Shown here in pieces: positions 36,707-46,813 of a stretch of 64,000 nt of DNA (within the stretch, counting starts at the first letter, position 1; each line of letters begins with the position of its first letter). Source of the DNA: Ferriphaselus sp. R-1 (GTDB taxonomy: Bacteria; Pseudomonadota; Gammaproteobacteria; Burkholderiales; Gallionellaceae); NCBI RefSeq assembly GCF_000746095.1, contig NZ_JQKP01000001.1, positions 401,729 to 465,728 on the forward strand, given 5' to 3'. A program made the position numbers and the translations under genes. A model generated the notes under the pieces. The model was given only the letters and a program-made list of their open reading frames with translations. It was not told the origin of the DNA and made no database searches.

Positions 36707-37735
36707 TTAGGGGCTCTTGTGACCGAAGACCGTGGTGCGGTTGCGACCGCCCTGCTTGGAAACGTACAAGGCCTGATCGGCCTGGTCCATCATGGTCGTC
36801 AGATCGCCATGGTAGCTGGCGATACCGATCGAGATGGTGATGCCGCCGATAGGCTCCTGCGCGTCCTGACGGCGGATCTTGCTTTTCTCTATAGCCAGGC
36901 GGATCTGCTCGGCCACGACGTGCGCACCCTCGATGGTGGTCTCGGGGAGCAGCACGCCGAACTCTTCTCCCCCCAGCCTGGCCACCACGTCCTGCCCCTT
37001 GACCTTGGTCTTGAGCAGGCTGCCCAACGCCTGGATGACTTTGTCGCCGAACAGGTGGCCGAACGTGTCGTTGATCTTTTTGAAGTGGTCGATGTCCAGC
37101 ATCAGCATGCAGATGCCCCGGGCGACGATGGCCGAATCGTCTAGCAGCACCTGAGTCGCGGCCTCGAAGCCGCGCCGGTTGGCTACCCCGGTGAGCGGGT
37201 CGGTCAGTGCGGCACCCTGGGCGGATTTCAACTCCCGGTTCAGCTTCTCGACTTCTTGCTTGCTGGCCTCCAGCTGCGACTGCAAGTGCTGCATGGAGTC
37301 GTGCAACTTGTGGGTGTCCTTGCTCATGTTGCCGATCAGGGTTTCGAGCTTGCCCAGGTCCAGGTCGGGACGCAGCGAATCGTTGTAGGTTTGCAGGCTG
37401 TTGCCGAATTGACTGACTTGCTGATCGGCTTGTTCGGCAAAGTTGGCGACCTTGCCCAGCAACTGTTGCATGCCATCGCGGAACGCTTGTTCGGCCTTAT
37501 GTCCGGTCTCCGAGATGAACTGGCTGTACAGATGGTCTATCACATCGTCGTCCAGCTTTTTGCCGGAACTCAGCAAATGGTTCATGGTGGCGGACAACCC
37601 TGGGTTGATGCCTGCCAGATGCTCATACCACACGGTATAGTTCAGTGGTGCGAAGGTCGCCGGATGGGCCGCCATCTTCTGGATGACCAGGCGCAGGATC
37701 TCGCTACTGGTACCTCGCTCTTGCTCGTATTTCAT
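36707..37735 (-). CDS. Soluble GGDEF diguanylate cyclase
   Basis: A 342-residue cytoplasmic protein. Residues 1-165 are helical with a coiled coil (LESQLEASKQEVEKLNRELK-like pattern near 150-170), and the GGDEF domain follows with the signature GGEEF at 255-259. The inhibitory-site arginine is replaced by lysine (KGQD), so product inhibition may be weakened. I chose the ATG preceded by GAGGGGAG. An upstream in-frame start adds 16 residues. First gene of a likely three-gene unit with the EF-hand protein. Confidence 0.9.
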   Translation of the reverse strand: MKYEQERGTSSEILRLVIQKMAAHPATFAPLNYTVWYEHLAGINPGLSATMNHLLSSGKKLDDDVIDHLYSQFISETGHKAEQAFRDGMQQLLGKVANFAEQADQQVSQFGNSLQTYNDSLRPDLDLGKLETLIGNMSKDTHKLHDSMQHLQSQLEASKQEVEKLNRELKSAQGAALTDPLTGVANRRGFEAATQVLLDDSAIVARGICMLMLDIDHFKKINDTFGHLFGDKVIQALGSLLKTKVKGQDVVARLGGEEFGVLLPETTIEGAHVVAEQIRLAIEKSKIRRQDAQEPIGGITISIGIASYHGDLTTMMDQADQALYVSKQGGRNRTTVFGHKSP

Positions 37736-37862
37736 CGCCTTGCTCCCCTCCTCGGGATACGTTCGCCAAGATACGGGAAACACGCGGCGCTTCCCGGCCT
37801 GAAGTTCTTATGGTGCGAAACCCTACTCCAAGTCCCTACTATCGACAAGATGCATCAGAAAT

Positions 37863-38090
37863 TCAGGGCGCAGTGCGATTTTTCCGTTCCAGTTCATCGC
37901 GGTAGGCATCATAGCTTGGTAGTGGTGTAGACAGGGTGCGCTCACGGGGAGACTTCACTACCTCTTGCTGCTGCTTGATGCCTTCGTAGATGGCGCGGTA
38001 GGGGTTGGCGGTGCAGCCGGTCAGCATGACGATGGCCAACAGGTACCAGCGGGTGCGCTGTGTGCGCGTTAAACCCTGGAGCGGACCCAA
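37863..38090 (-). CDS. Small lipoprotein of unknown function
   Basis: A 75-residue product with a basic N-terminus, a hydrophobic stretch and lipobox MLTGC, then a short charged mature part ending in ERKNRTAP. The start is a TTG within the 3' end of trxC (22-base overlap), which implies translational coupling. No family recognised. Confidence 0.65.
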   Translation of the reverse strand: MGPLQGLTRTQRTRWYLLAIVMLTGCTANPYRAIYEGIKQQQEVVKSPRERTLSTPLPSYDAYRDELERKNRTAP

Positions 38091-38503
38091 TTGACTATCC
38101 CTCCCGCATCCATCGCTCCGGCGTGGAGCGGCACTTCGCGCCCGCCCCTGAACAGAGCCAGCGTGGGGATGCTGCGGATGTTGTATTGCGCGGCCAGCCT
38201 TTGGGCTTCCTCGGTATTAACCTTGGCCAGGCGGACGTTCGGCTCCAGCCGCTGTGCTGCCTGGGCGTAGGCCGGAGCCATCATCCGGCACGGGCCGCAC
38301 CAGGGTGCCCAGAAATCCACCAGCAGCGGGATGTCGTTGCGGCTGAGGTGGCGCTCGAAATCGCCTTCGTTCAGTTCGCTAGGGTGGCCGGAGAACAGGG
38401 CCTGCTTGCACTTGCCGCAAGTCGGCTGATCGCCCAGCTTGTCCGCCGGGACACGGTTGATCGCCGCGCAATGCGGGCAAACGATGTGGGTTGCTTCAGT
38501 CAT
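38069..38503 (-). CDS. trxC: Thioredoxin TrxC (thioredoxin 2)
   Basis: Cytoplasmic disulfide reductase of 144 residues. An N-terminal zinc-binding extension with two CxxC pairs (CPHC at 9-12 and CGKC near 29-32) precedes a thioredoxin fold with the active site WAPWCGPC. The zinc domain separates TrxC from TrxA. In E. coli trxC is part of the oxidative stress response; no regulator site is visible here. Confidence 0.95.
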   Translation of the reverse strand: MTEATHIVCPHCAAINRVPADKLGDQPTCGKCKQALFSGHPSELNEGDFERHLSRNDIPLLVDFWAPWCGPCRMMAPAYAQAAQRLEPNVRLAKVNTEEAQRLAAQYNIRSIPTLALFRGGREVPLHAGAMDAGGIVNWVRSRV

Positions 38504-38545
38504 TTTCCGCCGCCCCTGTTTATTGAAGCATGCATAAACTTTGTA

Positions 38546-39055
38546 TTACTGTTGAAGCAAATCGTTCATTCGCTTTAGATAAGCTGCAGCTGCCTCTGAG
38601 CCCCGTTTTTTTGCTACGGCATCCAGCAGTTTTTGCTGCAGAGGTTCCAAGTCTGCCAGATTGGTGGCTTGCTCCAGCTTTAGTACGTTGATGAAGGTTG
38701 TTAGCCCAAAGAAATGGGGAATTTGCACAACTAAAAATGCATAGAGTCGGGCGAATGGGGTGTCTTGCAGCAGCGAGGTTAGCGGCAGATCGAGCTCTGG
38801 AACGCCGAGTGCTTTGCCTATCTGTTGACTGTCTGCAACTGTTCCGAGACCGGTGACTTCCAGATAGCCATCTGCAACCAAGCGCTCTAGTAGGTCGATA
38901 TTGCTGGCGGCTATCATATTTATCAGCTCGTCAGCAGTTCGCTGTCCATCTGCCATTAGTAACAGGTTTCGCTCGGTTCGTGACAGCGCATGATTCGACA
39001 AAGACAGAGTGCTTTTGCCCAAGGCTGATTTGTTCAAGATAACCGCATGATCCAT
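38546..39055 (-). CDS. Hypothetical protein, possibly with a winged-helix-like N-terminal region
   Basis: A 169-residue protein that I do not recognise. LSNHALSRTERNLLLMADGQRT followed by ADELINMIAASNIDLLERLVADGYLEV has the helix-helix-wing rhythm seen in DNA-binding or regulatory modules. A hydrophobic middle part (FARLYAFLVVQIPHFFGLTTF) precedes a helical C-terminus. GGAAAGGACT lies before the ATG. GC content is lower than in neighbouring trxC and mutL, which could mean later acquisition. Confidence 0.7.
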   Translation of the reverse strand: MDHAVILNKSALGKSTLSLSNHALSRTERNLLLMADGQRTADELINMIAASNIDLLERLVADGYLEVTGLGTVADSQQIGKALGVPELDLPLTSLLQDTPFARLYAFLVVQIPHFFGLTTFINVLKLEQATNLADLEPLQQKLLDAVAKKRGSEAAAAYLKRMNDLLQQ

Positions 39056-39101
39056 AAGTGGAGTCCTTTCCTGTGGTTGTCGGTCGATACTGTGCCGGGG
39101 A

Positions 39102-40877
39102 TTATTGCCCGCGCATGAACATCGCGTCCAGCTCCGCCAGCGTGAGCTGGAACCAGGTCGGGCGGCCATGGTTGCACTGGTCGGCGCGTTCGGTCTGTTC
39201 CATGTCGCGCAGCAGGCCGTTCATCTCGGCCAGCGTCAGCTGGCGGTGGGCGCGCACGGCGCTGTGACAGGCCAGCGTCGCCAGGAGTTCATTGCGGCGC
39301 TCGGTCAGCGCGCGGCTGATGCCGAACTCGCGCAGCTCGTGCAGCACCTCGCGCGCGGCGGCTTCGGCCTGAGATTGCTTGAGCAGCGCGGGCATGGCGC
39401 GCACCGCCAGCACAGTGGGTGAGATTGGCGCGAGGTCGAAACCGAGTTGGCGCAGCGCGTTCTGCGCGTCCTCGGCGGTGGCGATGTCCAAGGCCTCGGC
39501 GGCGAAGGTCACCGGAATCAGCAAGGGCTGGGTCGGAATGCCTTGCGCGTCGAACGCGGTCTTCAGCCGTTCATACACGATGCGCTCGTGCGCGGCGTGC
39601 ATATCGACCACGATCAGCCCGTGCGCGTTCTGCGCCAGGATGTAGATGCCGGAAAGCTGGGCCAGGGCGAAACCTAGCGGCGGTGCGCCGTGTTCTGCGG
39701 GTTCGGCGGGCGGCGTGATCTGCGGCGCGGACGGGGGCGGAGCATCGCGGCGACCGAACAGCGCGTCGTAAAAAGCCAGTGGCTCGGCAGTCTGTAGCGA
39801 CATGGCCTGCTGGCGCGGCGGCAGCCAGGAACTGGCAGCGGGCGTGGCCTGACTGGCGGGCGCGGATGCCGAAGGCGCTGCTGCCTCGCGCTCAGGTGCG
39901 GCCAGTGCGTCCTGCACGGTATGGAACAGGAAGGAATGGATCGCCTGGCTGTCGCGGAAGCGCACCTCGCTCTTGGCCGGATGCACGTTCACGTCCACCC
40001 GTTCCGGCGGCAACTCCAGGAACAGCACAAAGGCCGGATGGCGCTGGCCGTGCAGGATGTCCTGGTAAGCCTGACGCAGAGCGTGGCTGGACACCTTGTC
40101 GCGGATGAATCGGCCATTGACGAAGAAATACTGCGCGTCGCGGTTGCTGCGCGAATAGGCGGGCAGGGCGGCCAGGCCGGTGAGGGTGAAGCCCGCCGCC
40201 TGGCGTTCCACCGCCACCGCAGCTTGCCCGAACTCGTCGCCCAGGATCGCGGCGACGCGCCCGGCGGGCGTGTGCGCGGGCAGTTGCCAGATAGTCTTGC
40301 CGTTGTGAGTCAGGCTGAAACTGATCCCGGGATGCGACAGCGCGATGCGGCGGAACACCTCCTCGCACCAGGCGAATTCGGTCGGTTCCGACTTGAGGAA
40401 CTTGCGCCGCGCCGGAGTGTTGAAGTACAGCTCTCGGAGCTCGATGCTGGTGCCGAGCGGAAGCGCGGCGGGCGCGGGTGCGGAGATATGGCCGTCCAGC
40501 GCTTCGACCTTCCAGCCGTGCGCCTCCTGCGCGGTGCGGCTGGTCAGGGTCAGTTGCGCCACCGCCGCCATGCTGGCCAGCGCCTCGCCGCGAAACCCCA
40601 TGCTGGCGACGCATTGCAGGTCGTCCAGCGTGGCGATCTTGCTGGTGGCATGGCGCTGCAAGGCCAGCGCCAGCTCATCCCTGGCGATGCCGCCGCCGTT
40701 GTCGCGCACGCGCAGCAGTTTGATGCCGCCGCTCTCCAGTTGCACCGCGATGTCGGTCGCGCCCGCGTCCAGACTGTTTTCCATCAACTCCTTGAGCGCC
40801 GAAGCCGGGCGGTCGATGACTTCGCCAGCGGCGATCTGGTTGATGAGCAGGTCGGGGAGGGGGCGGATGGTAGACAT
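39102..40877 (-). CDS. mutL: DNA mismatch repair protein MutL
   Basis: ATP-dependent mismatch repair coordinator, 591 residues. The GHKL ATPase motifs are at the N-terminus (QIAAGEVIDRP, ELMENSLDAGATDI, RVRDNGGGI), and a linker rich in proline and alanine covers about 335-410. The C-terminal domain holds DMHAAHERIVYE, which fits the DQHAx2Ex4E endonuclease motif with Q replaced by M, plus ACHSAVRA and CNHGRPTW. It therefore looks like the nicking type of MutL, unlike the E. coli protein. The start I chose begins MSTIRPLPDLL; a longer open frame upstream has no family match. Confidence 0.95.
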   Translation of the reverse strand: MSTIRPLPDLLINQIAAGEVIDRPASALKELMENSLDAGATDIAVQLESGGIKLLRVRDNGGGIARDELALALQRHATSKIATLDDLQCVASMGFRGEALASMAAVAQLTLTSRTAQEAHGWKVEALDGHISAPAPAALPLGTSIELRELYFNTPARRKFLKSEPTEFAWCEEVFRRIALSHPGISFSLTHNGKTIWQLPAHTPAGRVAAILGDEFGQAAVAVERQAAGFTLTGLAALPAYSRSNRDAQYFFVNGRFIRDKVSSHALRQAYQDILHGQRHPAFVLFLELPPERVDVNVHPAKSEVRFRDSQAIHSFLFHTVQDALAAPEREAAAPSASAPASQATPAASSWLPPRQQAMSLQTAEPLAFYDALFGRRDAPPPSAPQITPPAEPAEHGAPPLGFALAQLSGIYILAQNAHGLIVVDMHAAHERIVYERLKTAFDAQGIPTQPLLIPVTFAAEALDIATAEDAQNALRQLGFDLAPISPTVLAVRAMPALLKQSQAEAAAREVLHELREFGISRALTERRNELLATLACHSAVRAHRQLTLAEMNGLLRDMEQTERADQCNHGRPTWFQLTLAELDAMFMRGQ

Positions 40878-41022
40878 GGCGGCGATTATAGCGGAAGCCG
40901 GGCAGTACTCTGGGGCGGGCGGAACGGCGGATGGTTTCATCGCTTGCATCAAGGAACTAATCCCGACTATTTTAGTCAACGTAAGGTGAGCGACGTGCTC
41001 ATAATTCATTGAGAGGGTGATT

Positions 41023-41259
41023 ATGCAATTCCAGATCGTGTTGTCCGCATTGTTACTGACCAGTCTGTTCGCGTTGCCGGTGCAGGCGGTGGAGGAGGAT
41101 GAAAGCAAGAAGCGTCGCTCTTCGTCCAAGCTCGACCAAGGGGCGACCAGGGAGAAAGTGGAGCAACAAGGTGCTTCGGTCAGCCAGTCCGAGCAAGATG
41201 TCGAATTCGAAGGGCCGCCTGCCGGAATCTACAAGAATCTCGACCTGAATAGTTTCTGA
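41023..41259 (+). CDS. Small secreted protein of unknown function
   Basis: A 78-residue product with a clear signal peptide (MQFQIVLSALLLTSLFALPVQA). The short polar mature part is rich in lysine, serine, glutamate and glutamine (DESKKRRSSSK, EKVEQQGASVSQSEQ) and ends in GIYKNLDLNSF. GAGAGGG precedes the ATG; a GTG six bases upstream is an alternative. No family recognised. It is divergent from mutL. Confidence 0.7.
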   Translation: MQFQIVLSALLLTSLFALPVQAVEEDESKKRRSSSKLDQGATREKVEQQGASVSQSEQDVEFEGPPAGIYKNLDLNSF

Positions 41260-41485
41260 TGGGCAGCGTGAGCAGACCGGGGCACGGTCTGCGCATGGTG
41301 TGGTCATGTGGCTGGTAGCCACGCCGGGTCGTGGTGCCACCGCCATCCGGGTTGCGAAATGGCGTGGTGAGGGTAGACTGTGATCCGTTGTCCGGGCAAA
41401 GCAGCCCGGACCGTTTGGGCCGGGGTGGTTGGCCCGGTTACCATCGTTCACCCAGCCCGCTGGGCATCCTCTAAGGAGAAATATC

Positions 41486-41923
41486 ATGAATCGTAGGGAA
41501 ATGTTGATGGGTACGGCAGCAATGGCGGCAACGCTGACTGCTGGCCGTGCGTTTGCCGAAGGGCATGAGCATATGGCGCATGACCATGGCAGCAATCCCA
41601 ATCAGAAGCTGATCGAAGCGGCGGCAGACTGCGTCACCAAGGCACAGCTTTGTCTGAGTCACTGCCTTGTTTCTCTGGGCAAGGGCGAGACCGATCTTGC
41701 GGCGTGCGCCAACAGTGCCAGCCAGGTCGAAGCGGCGTGTGCGGCCCTGCAAAAACTGGCCGCGCTCAATTCCAAGCGCCTGGCCGCCTACGCCAAAGTG
41801 GCGATGGACATCTGCAAGGACTGCGAGGAAGAGTGCAAGAAGACCGAGAAGCATCCCGAATGCAAGGCATGCATGGAAGCTTGTGCAGCATGCTACAAGG
41901 AGTGCAAGAAGCTGGTCGGTTGA
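41486..41923 (+). CDS. Exported four-helix-bundle copper storage protein (Csp1-like)
   Basis: A 145-residue protein with a twin-arginine-type signal (NRREMLMG, then AATLTAGRAFA). A histidine-rich mature start (EGHEHMAHDHGS) and thirteen cysteines follow, many in CxxxC-like helical spacing (CVTKAQLCLSHC, CKDCEEEC, CKACMEACAACYKEC). This matches the DUF326/Csp family, where cysteines line the inside of a four-helix bundle and hold many Cu(I) ions. The export signal indicates the Csp1 class. AAGGAG lies eight bases before the ATG. No copper ATPase or regulator is adjacent. Confidence 0.88.
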   Translation: MNRREMLMGTAAMAATLTAGRAFAEGHEHMAHDHGSNPNQKLIEAAADCVTKAQLCLSHCLVSLGKGETDLAACANSASQVEAACAALQKLAALNSKRLAAYAKVAMDICKDCEEECKKTEKHPECKACMEACAACYKECKKLVG

Positions 41924-42078
41924 TCGTTGATCGAGTCAGCACAGGAGGGCGATGCCATGGCATCGCCCTTTTGCATTCCCCGACTCGGAAGAGGCTGTCC
42001 GGCTGTCGTCCGGGCTGACTTCTCTCGGGTTCCGCTGTGATAGTATCCGTCGCAATCCAACCCCCAACGAGACGCGCA

Positions 42079-43524
<1,446 letters not shown>

Positions 43525-43600
43525 GGTGCGGGAGCGCGGCGCGGCAGGTCGCCCATCCCTGCAAAAAGGTCGTATAATCCCGCGCCATAAAAAACAAATC

Positions 43601-43624
43601 CGCCCGGGTCTTCCGGGCGTTTTT
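43601..43624 (+). terminator. Rho-independent terminator between gnd and pntA
   Basis: A seven-base stem CGCCCGG / CCGGGCG with a five-base loop is followed by TTTTT. It lies 24 bases before the pntA start codon. A TATAAT at 43573-43578 sits upstream of it, so the hairpin could be in a pntA leader rather than only ending gnd transcripts. The matching -35 region is poor. Confidence 0.75.
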
Positions 43625-43647
43625 CCAAATACCAGAGGAGAGGCTTC

Positions 43648-45234
43648 ATGCGCATAGGCATACCTGCGGAAACGCGTGCAGGCGAGAAGCGCGTCGCGTC
43701 AGTTCCCGAGATCGTTGAGAAACTCATCAAGCTGGGTTTCAGTGTCGCGGTCGAATCAGGCGCGGGTGACGCAGCCAATTTCAGTGACGACAGTTATCGC
43801 GCCGCCGGTGCGGAGATCATCGAGGGTGCGGCTGCGTTGTGGGCGGGTGCCGATGTCGTGTTCAAGGTGACTGTCCCGACCCCGGAGGAAGTCGCTCTGA
43901 TGCGTGCGGGCAGCGTGTTGATCGGCTTCGTCTGGCCCGCGCAGAATCCCGAATTGATGCAGCAACTGGCGGCGCAGAAGGTCACGGTGCTGGCCATCGA
44001 CTGCCTGCCGCGTATGCTTTCCCGCGCCCAGAAGATGGACGCGCTGACCTCGCAGGCGGGTGTGGCCGGTTATCGCGCTGTGATCGAAGCGGCCAACGTG
44101 TTCGGCCGCTTCTTCAACGGCCAGATCACGGCGGCGGGCAAGGTTCCGCCAGCTAAGGTTTTCATCGCCGGTGCCGGTGTGGCCGGTTTGGCCGCCATCG
44201 GTGCGGCAGCCGGTCTGGGCGCGATCGTGCGTGCCAACGATACCCGCGCCGAAGTGGCCGACCAGGTCAAGTCGCTGGGCGGCGAGTTCGTCAAGGTCGA
44301 TTATGAGGAAGAGGGCGGCGGCGGTGGCGGCTACGCCAAGGTGATGTCGGAAGGCTTCCAGCAGGCGCAGCGCGAGATGTACGCGCAGCAGGCGCGCGAA
44401 GTGGACATCATCATCACCACGGCGCTGATTCCCGGCAAGCCTGCACCCAGGCTGATCACGGCCGAGATGGTACGAAGCATGAAGCCCGGTAGCGTGATCG
44501 TCGATATGGCGGCGGAACGCGGCGGCAACTGCGAGTTGACCGAACCCGGTCAGGTGGTGGTCAAGCACGGCGTGACCATCGTCGGCTACACCGACCTGAA
44601 TTCGCGCCTGGCCAAGCAATCGTCCACGCTGTACGCCACCAACCTGTTCCGCCTGACCGAAGAGCTGTGCAAGACCAAGGACGGCATCATCAACGTCAAC
44701 ATGGAAGACGATGCGATACGCGGCCTGACGGTCATCAAGGACGGCGAGATCACCTGGCCCGCACCTGCGCCCAAACTGCCTGCCGCTGCGCCCAAGCCTG
44801 CCGAGAAGCCGGTCGCCGCACCTGCCGCCAAAGGCCACGGCGCAGCCAGCGAACCGATGTCCGTCGGCTCATTGGCGATGGTGTTCGGGATCGGCGCACT
44901 GTTGTTCCTGCTCATCGGCGCGTATGCCCCGGCAGCGTTCCTCGGCCATTTCACGGTGTTCGTGCTGGCCTGTTTCGTGGGTTACATGGTGGTGTGGAAC
45001 GTCACACCGGCGCTGCACACGCCGCTGATGAGCGTGACCAATGCGATCTCCAGCATCATCGCCATCGGTGCGCTGGTGCAGGTTGCGCCGCCGCAGACCT
45101 TCTTGGGCAACTTCATGGATCGCCCCGAGGGCTGGATACGCGGCCTGGCGGTGCTGGCCATCGTGCTGACCGCGATTAATATGTTCGGCGGCTTCGCGGT
45201 CACCCGGCGCATGCTGTCTATGTTCCGCAAATAA
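43648..45234 (+). CDS. pntA: Proton-translocating NAD(P) transhydrogenase subunit alpha
   Basis: Inner-membrane transhydrogenase that uses proton-motive force to make NADPH from NADH. The soluble NAD-binding domain has [16 protein letters not shown] at the N-terminus and [20 protein letters not shown] near residue 173. An Ala/Pro linker near 375-395 leads to four transmembrane helices. 528 residues means a single alpha chain, not the split pntAA/pntAB form. AGGAGAGG precedes the ATG. pntB follows after nine bases. Confidence 0.96.
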   Translation: MRIGIPAETRAGEKRVASVPEIVEKLIKLGFSVAVESGAGDAANFSDDSYRAAGAEIIEGAAALWAGADVVFKVTVPTPEEVALMRAGSVLIGFVWPAQNPELMQQLAAQKVTVLAIDCLPRMLSRAQKMDALTSQAGVAGYRAVIEAANVFGRFFNGQITAAGKVPPAKVFIAGAGVAGLAAIGAAAGLGAIVRANDTRAEVADQVKSLGGEFVKVDYEEEGGGGGGYAKVMSEGFQQAQREMYAQQAREVDIIITTALIPGKPAPRLITAEMVRSMKPGSVIVDMAAERGGNCELTEPGQVVVKHGVTIVGYTDLNSRLAKQSSTLYATNLFRLTEELCKTKDGIINVNMEDDAIRGLTVIKDGEITWPAPAPKLPAAAPKPAEKPVAAPAAKGHGAASEPMSVGSLAMVFGIGALLFLLIGAYAPAAFLGHFTVFVLACFVGYMVVWNVTPALHTPLMSVTNAISSIIAIGALVQVAPPQTFLGNFMDRPEGWIRGLAVLAIVLTAINMFGGFAVTRRMLSMFRK

Positions 45235-45243
45235 GGATAAATC

Positions 45244-46662
45244 ATGATGTCTTCAAGTCTGGCGACCGTCTCGTACATCGGCGCGACCATCCTGTTCATT
45301 CTGAGCTTGGGCGGGCTGTCCAACCCCGAGTCTTCGCGTCGCGGCAATCTCTACGGCATGATAGGCATGACCCTTGCCGTGCTGGCCACGGTGTTCGGCC
45401 CGCGCGTGTCGGCAGCCGGGTTGCCGTGGATCATCGCGGCCATGCTGGTCGGCGGCAGTGTCGGTCTGTACGCCGCGCGCAAGGTGCAGATGACCCAGAT
45501 GCCGGAACTGGTGGCGCTGATGCATAGCCTGGTCGGTCTGGCCGCATGTCTGGTTGGTTTCGCCAACTACATCGACCCGATGGCCGCGCTGAACCTGTCC
45601 AGCGCCGAAAAGGCCATTCACGAGATCGAGACTTACCTCGGCATCCTGATCGGTGCGGTGACGCTGTCCGGTTCCTTGGTGGCTTTCGGCAAGCTGTCCG
45701 GCAAGATCGGCGGCAAGCCAGTGTTGCTGCCGGGCCGCCACTTCCTGAATCTGGCGGGCTTGCTGCTGGTCATCGTGTTCGGCTACCAGTTCCTGCATGC
45801 TGAATCCGTCAATGCGGGTATGACCGCGCTGACCGTGATGACCGTCATCGCCCTGCTGTTCGGTATCCACATGGTGATGGCCATCGGCGGCGCGGACATG
45901 CCGGTGGTGGTGTCCATGCTGAACAGCTACTCCGGCTGGGCGGCGGCGGCCACCGGCTTCATGCTCAACAATGACCTGCTGATCGTCACCGGCGCGCTGG
46001 TGGGATCAAGCGGCGCGATCCTGTCCTACATCATGTGCCGCGCGATGAACCGCAACTTCTTCAGCGTGATCGCGGGTGGTTTCGGTGGCGGGGCCCCGGC
46101 CAAGAAGTCGGGCGATGTGGCGCAACCGGCGGGCGAGGTCGCGCCCGTCAGCGCTACCGAGACGGCAGAACTGCTGCGCGAGTCCAAGAGCGTCATCATC
46201 GTGCCGGGCTACGGCATGGCGGTGGCGCAGGCTCAGCACACGGTCAACGAGATCACCCAGCTGCTGCGCGAGAAGGGTGTCAACGTGCGCTTCGGCATCC
46301 ACCCGGTGGCGGGCCGTATGCCCGGCCACATGAACGTGCTGCTGGCCGAGGCCAAGGTGCCGTACGACATCGTGATGGAGATGGACGAGATCAATGCCGA
46401 CTTCCCGGACACCGATGTCGCCATCGTGATCGGTGCGAACGACATCGTGAACCCAGCCGCGCAGGAAGAGCCGGGCAGCCCCATCGCCGGGATGCCGGTG
46501 CTGGAAGTGTGGAAGGCCAAGACCTCCATCGTGATGAAACGCAGCATGGCTTCCGGCTATGCCGGCGTGGATAATCCGCTGTTCTACAAGGACAACAACC
46601 GCATGCTGTTCGGCGATGCCAAGAAGATGCTGGAAGAGGTCCTCGCGGCGTTGAGAGGGTAG
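45244..46662 (+). CDS. pntB: NAD(P) transhydrogenase subunit beta
   Basis: The partner of PntA, 472 residues. About eight to nine transmembrane helices fill residues 1-270, and the NADP-binding domain III follows ([16 protein letters not shown] near residue 318, [31 protein letters not shown]). All hallmark motifs are intact. Confidence 0.96.
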   Translation: MMSSSLATVSYIGATILFILSLGGLSNPESSRRGNLYGMIGMTLAVLATVFGPRVSAAGLPWIIAAMLVGGSVGLYAARKVQMTQMPELVALMHSLVGLAACLVGFANYIDPMAALNLSSAEKAIHEIETYLGILIGAVTLSGSLVAFGKLSGKIGGKPVLLPGRHFLNLAGLLLVIVFGYQFLHAESVNAGMTALTVMTVIALLFGIHMVMAIGGADMPVVVSMLNSYSGWAAAATGFMLNNDLLIVTGALVGSSGAILSYIMCRAMNRNFFSVIAGGFGGGAPAKKSGDVAQPAGEVAPVSATETAELLRESKSVIIVPGYGMAVAQAQHTVNEITQLLREKGVNVRFGIHPVAGRMPGHMNVLLAEAKVPYDIVMEMDEINADFPDTDVAIVIGANDIVNPAAQEEPGSPIAGMPVLEVWKAKTSIVMKRSMASGYAGVDNPLFYKDNNRMLFGDAKKMLEEVLAALRG

Positions 46663-46695
46663 TGGAGCCAGTGACTGGCATGGATGGAACGAGGG

Positions 46696-46722
46696 TGCCC
46701 GCTGTAGCGGGCATCGTTCTTT
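46696..46722 (+). terminator. Probable terminator after pntB
   Basis: A seven-base stem TGCCCGC / GCGGGCA with loop TGTA is followed by a T-rich but interrupted tail (TCGTTCTTT). It marks the end of the pntAB unit and argues against the upstream TTG start of the next gene. Confidence 0.65.
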
Positions 46723-46813
46723 GTCGGCGGAGATTGTTGCAGTCTCATGTAAAGTTGTCGGGTATTTTGTCGATAGGGGCGAGAAGCCCGCATCTTTGTT
46801 CGCTGGAGAACGC

